A stretch of 64,000 bases of DNA from Arthrobacter citreus (lineage in GTDB: Bacteria; Bacillota; Bacilli; Bacillales; Bacillaceae_G). The translations under genes were made by a program, and so were the position numbers. The stretch lies in NCBI GenBank assembly GCA_013200995.1, contig CP053688.1, positions 868,001-932,000 on the forward strand. The letters run 5' to 3'. Below the pieces are notes generated by a model, which made no database searches, was not told the DNA's origin, and saw only the letters and a list, made by a program, of their open reading frames with translations. Positions 63,287 to 64,000 of this stretch are shown here, in pieces. Within the stretch, counting starts at the first letter, position 1. Each line of letters starts with the position of its first letter.

Positions 63287-63330
63287 GACGATCTAAAAGT
63301 CATCACTTTGACTTTTAGATCGTCTTTTTT
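63287..63330 (+). terminator. Terminator of the fru operon
   Basis: A perfect 15-bp stem, GACGATCTAAAAGTC with its complement, then TTTTTT. Confidence 0.92.
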
Positions 63331-63442
63331 CATATTTAAAACTTTTACAAATACTGGAATGTAGGAATGAATAATAACCTATATTTTACGTAAAATAAAT
63401 CTAATTTATTGTGTGAGTTTGGAAATTGGGTGAAATGCATAT

Positions 63443-64000
63443 ATGCGTTCGAATAAACATAATCAAAATAATGGGAATTCCAAAGTTGATATAAGTGGCG
63501 ATTTGGACCAAAATATTGAAAATGTCAAAAAATCATTATTAAATTCGAGTGATTTAACCATACGTAATTTAAAGTTTCAAGATAAGAAAATTGCAGTTGT
63601 CTATATTAGTACAATTGTAGGTAGAGAAATACTAGAGACTCAAATCATTCAACAAATAATTAATAATTCAAAGGACACAATTCCGAATACGGTGGCAATT
63701 AAAGATGTTAAAAGTTCTGATTCGTTTGATGAATGTATTCTAAGTATTGTAAAAGGCAAAACGGTCATTTTCATAGAAGATGAAAAATGTGGATTTATTT
63801 TAGAAACCACTTCATTTGAAAATAGATCCATTGAACAGCCTAGTAGTGAACAAACGATTAGAGGCTCTCATGATGGATTAGTAGAGTGTATTATTACAAA
63901 CATTAATCAAATAAGACGAAGAATTAGTAATCCTAATCTTGTTGTGAAAACTTTATCGTTAGGTGTAGAATCTGATACATGCTTAGCAGTCTTATATATT
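63443..64000 (+). CDS. GerA-family spore germination protein, cut by window end
   Basis: The first 186 residues of an A-subunit germinant receptor. An N-terminal hydrophilic region (basic start MRSNKHNQNN) is followed by two alpha/beta segments. The family hallmark EQTIRGSHDGLVECIITNIN...RRRI is visible near residues 138-167. The full protein should be about 480-500 residues, with membrane helices downstream of the window. GerA proteins sit in the inner spore membrane and sense nutrients. ATG 63443 is preceded by GGGTGA. B and C subunit genes are expected beyond 64000. Confidence 0.9.
   Translation, partial: MRSNKHNQNNGNSKVDISGDLDQNIENVKKSLLNSSDLTIRNLKFQDKKIAVVYISTIVGREILETQIIQQIINNSKDTIPNTVAIKDVKSSDSFDECILSIVKGKTVIFIEDEKCGFILETTSFENRSIEQPSSEQTIRGSHDGLVECIITNINQIRRRISNPNLVVKTLSLGVESDTCLAVLYI

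Overview
The window is low-GC DNA from an endospore-forming member of the Bacillaceae, closer in content to the Bacillus cereus side than to B. subtilis. Evidence: Ena-type (DUF3992) spore-appendage subunits, a BclA-like collagen protein, a bacterial prolyl 4-hydroxylase, release factor 3, Spo0M, a GerA-family germinant receptor subunit, DUF4023 and YpzG small proteins, des-desKR and fruRKA. No rRNA, tRNA, CRISPR array or complete transposase gene was seen.

Layout. (1) 1-9094: part of a phage-like element: divergent repressor/lytic promoters, three related small genes, about 400 bases of diverged ~100-bp tandem repeats, an HTH (replication-type) protein, a Zn-finger protein, several small unknowns, a tape-measure protein and a phBC6A51-type HTH protein. 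Two of its genes appear to use AUA/AUU start codons. (2) 9242-10956: prfC on the minus strand. (3) 11305-16615: a spore-surface fibre locus with two Ena subunits, a 1274-residue collagen-like protein and a third Ena-type protein with a polyproline arm. (4) 16676-18757: GntR(YtrA-type)/ABC operon. (5) 18807-21960: a target gene and a two-component system. (6) 22338-26438: a secreted subtilase ending in a dockerin-like domain. (7) 26636-32850: a catabolic operon (amidohydrolase, DgaE-like ammonia lyase, DgaF-like aldolase, sugar kinase, GntR regulator, GntP permease). (8) 33122-41100: ring-cleaving dioxygenase, EamA transporter, GNAT, diguanylate cyclase, a Gly/Pro-rich protein, an HTH fused to a degenerate F1-ATPase beta-like domain, and a second two-component system paralogous to the first. 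(9) 41625-45286: DUF2269-type membrane protein and des-desKR. (10) 45353-59450: mostly single genes (hydrolases, P4H, acid phosphatase, cupredoxin, Spo0M, DUF2085, DUF4931, DinB), with three broken genes between 50.2 and 56.0 kb. (11) 59745-63330: fruR-fruK-fruA. (12) 63443-64000: start of a GerA-family gene, cut by the window edge.

Most notable observations. A ~490-bp element is present twice in opposite orientation (52422-52910 and 58299-58784). Each copy lies between two near-identical copies of a locus-specific terminator hairpin, as if the element inserts into the shared terminator of convergent genes and duplicates it. The HTH/F1-beta fusion at 38050 has lost its P-loop lysine. The Ena-collagen locus, with a prolyl 4-hydroxylase elsewhere in the window, looks like an appendage system with a giant tip fibril. 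The two paralogous two-component systems sit near 11-bp-phased direct repeats, and one 20-bp box is shared exactly by two promoters. All homology calls are from reading the sequence; no database search was run.
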